Positions 13,195 to 13,690 of a stretch of DNA of 13,690 nt are shown here, one piece after another; position 1 is the first letter of the stretch, and the number at the start of each line of letters is the position of its first letter. The DNA comes from Ruminococcaceae bacterium UBA1244 (GTDB taxonomy: Bacteria; Bacillota; Clostridia; Oscillospirales; Acutalibacteraceae): NCBI GenBank assembly GCA_002308635.1, contig DBWG01000098.1, positions 150 to 13,839 on the forward strand, in the 5' to 3' direction. The notes beneath the pieces were generated by a model. The model was not told the origin of the DNA. It ran no database searches and saw only the letters and a program-made list of their open reading frames with translations. The translations under genes and the position numbers were made by a program.

Positions 13195-13223
13195 TTGAAA
13201 AAAAACACCGGATGTTATAAAAT
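13195..13223 (+). promoter_or_regulatory. Sigma-A type promoter of pgk
   Basis: TTGAAA (13195-13200), 17-bp spacer, TAAAAT (13218-13223); an overlapping TATAAA at 13216-13221 is the alternative -10. Transcription would start near 13230, giving a leader of about 75 nt that contains the hairpins described below. Confidence 0.6.
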
Positions 13224-13230
13224 ATACAGT

Positions 13231-13288
13231 GACGGCAGTGCGCCGTAAATTGCAGATAAGCTGCCGGACGGCAGCAAAAATATATCTG
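13231..13288 (+). promoter_or_regulatory. Structured 5' leader of pgk with competing hairpins
   Basis: Hairpin 1: ACGGC (13232-13236) with GCCGT (13242-13246). Hairpin 2: GCTGCC (13260-13265) with GGCAGC (13270-13275), reinforced by an outer CAGATA (13253-13258) with TATCTG (13283-13288). Alternatively CGGCAG (13233-13238) can pair with CTGCCG (13261-13266), which breaks both hairpins. The outer pairing ends directly beside the AAAGGA ribosome binding site (13289-13294). No known riboswitch class was recognised. A regulatory or mRNA-stabilising role is inference. Confidence 0.4.
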
Positions 13289-13304
13289 AAAGGATGTAAT
13301 CAAA

Positions 13305-13690
13305 ATGAATTATCTCAACAAAAAGACAGTCGAGGATATCGACGTTGCCGGCAAGAAGGTTCTTGTACGCTGCGACTTCAACGTTCCTTTCGACGGTGAG
13401 GGCAACATTTCTGACCCCAAGCGTATCGACGAGGCTCTCAAAACTATCAAGTACCTCGTAGACCACAAGGCAAAGGTCATTCTTTGCTCACATCTCGGCC
13501 GTCCGAAGGGCGAGTTCAACATGAAATATTCTCTTGCTCCCGTTGCTGCATATCTTTCAAAGGCTCTTGGCTTTGAAGTAAAGATGGCTTCTGACGTTGT
13601 AGGCGAGAGCGCTCAGAGCATCGCCGCTTCTCTCCAGGACGGCGAAGTAGAGCTTATCGAAAACGTTCGTTTCCACAAGGAAGAGGAAAA
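13305..13690 (+). CDS. pgk: Phosphoglycerate kinase (5' part; runs off the right edge)
   Basis: Pgk catalyses ATP-forming transfer of phosphate from 1,3-bisphosphoglycerate to ADP in glycolysis. About 128 N-terminal codons are present, starting MNYLNKKTVEDIDVAGKKVL. The family motifs VRCDFNVPFDGEGNISDPKRI, ILCSHLGRPKGE and LIENVRFHKEEE are seen, carrying the substrate-binding Arg, Asp and His residues of the N-terminal domain. Codon choice is that of a highly expressed gene (ATC, GGC, GTT, AAG favoured), unlike the neighbouring ABC gene. AAAGGA lies 10 nt before the ATG. The gene has its own promoter; gap does not precede it here as it often does elsewhere. Confidence 0.96.
   Translation, partial: MNYLNKKTVEDIDVAGKKVLVRCDFNVPFDGEGNISDPKRIDEALKTIKYLVDHKAKVILCSHLGRPKGEFNMKYSLAPVAAYLSKALGFEVKMASDVVGESAQSIAASLQDGEVELIENVRFHKEEE

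Noticed and set aside
13260..13280. GC-rich hairpin before pgk as an intrinsic terminator
   Set aside because: On the plus strand it is followed by A residues, not T, so it does not fit a terminator; kept as a leader structure.

Overview
The window looks like chromosomal DNA of a low-to-mid GC Clostridia member, most likely Oscillospiraceae/Ruminococcus. The reasons are the IspH-ribosomal protein S1 fusion, the cmk-plsC-ispH/rpsA gene order, strong AGGAGG-type ribosome binding sites, and small genes that look sporulation-related. This placement rests on gene content read by eye, not on a search. No tRNA, rRNA, CRISPR array, transposase or phage gene was seen. Most of the window is core housekeeping DNA.

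Layout. (1) Positions 1-2455, minus strand: a recombination operon in the order ruvC, histidine phosphatase, ruvA, ruvB. RuvB runs off the left edge, and a good sigma-A promoter lies in front of ruvC. (2) Positions 2456-2771: an intergenic region with a 16-bp dispersed repeat, a perfect 15-bp inverted repeat, tandem GTGTCC 9-mers, and the cmk promoter directly after them. (3) Positions 2772-7932, plus strand: cmk, two tandem PlsC-type acyltransferases, the ispH-rpsA fusion, a hairpin, a UPF0340 (YwlG-like) gene and an HD-domain gene, closed by a terminator. Four of these genes overlap or nearly touch. (4) Positions 7942-8436, minus: a YfcE-type metallophosphoesterase. (5) Positions 8433-9410, plus: three small unrecognised genes behind a sequence resembling a sporulation sigma-E promoter. 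(6) Positions 9403-11541, minus: proB-proA (proline synthesis) with a strong promoter. (7) Positions 11635-12183, plus: a cysteine-rich unrecognised gene. (8) Positions 12184-12399: a hairpin/repeat region and a strong promoter. (9) Positions 12400-13158: the ATPase of a polysaccharide/teichoic-acid type ABC exporter, without its permease. (10) Positions 13195-13690: promoter, structured leader and 5' part of pgk.

How the genes work together. RuvA, RuvB and RuvC process Holliday junctions. Cmk (pyrimidine nucleotides), the acyltransferases (membrane phospholipid), IspH (isoprenoid precursors) and S1 (translation initiation) form a growth-linked operon. ProB and ProA make glutamate-5-semialdehyde for proline.

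Best candidates for new biology: an internal ribosome binding site and ATG that should release free ribosomal protein S1 from the ispH-rpsA gene; the small-protein operon at 8519-9410 with its sigma-E-like promoter; the GTGTCC repeat array at the cmk promoter; and a pgk leader with mutually exclusive pairings. No wholly new multi-gene defence or mobile system is visible.
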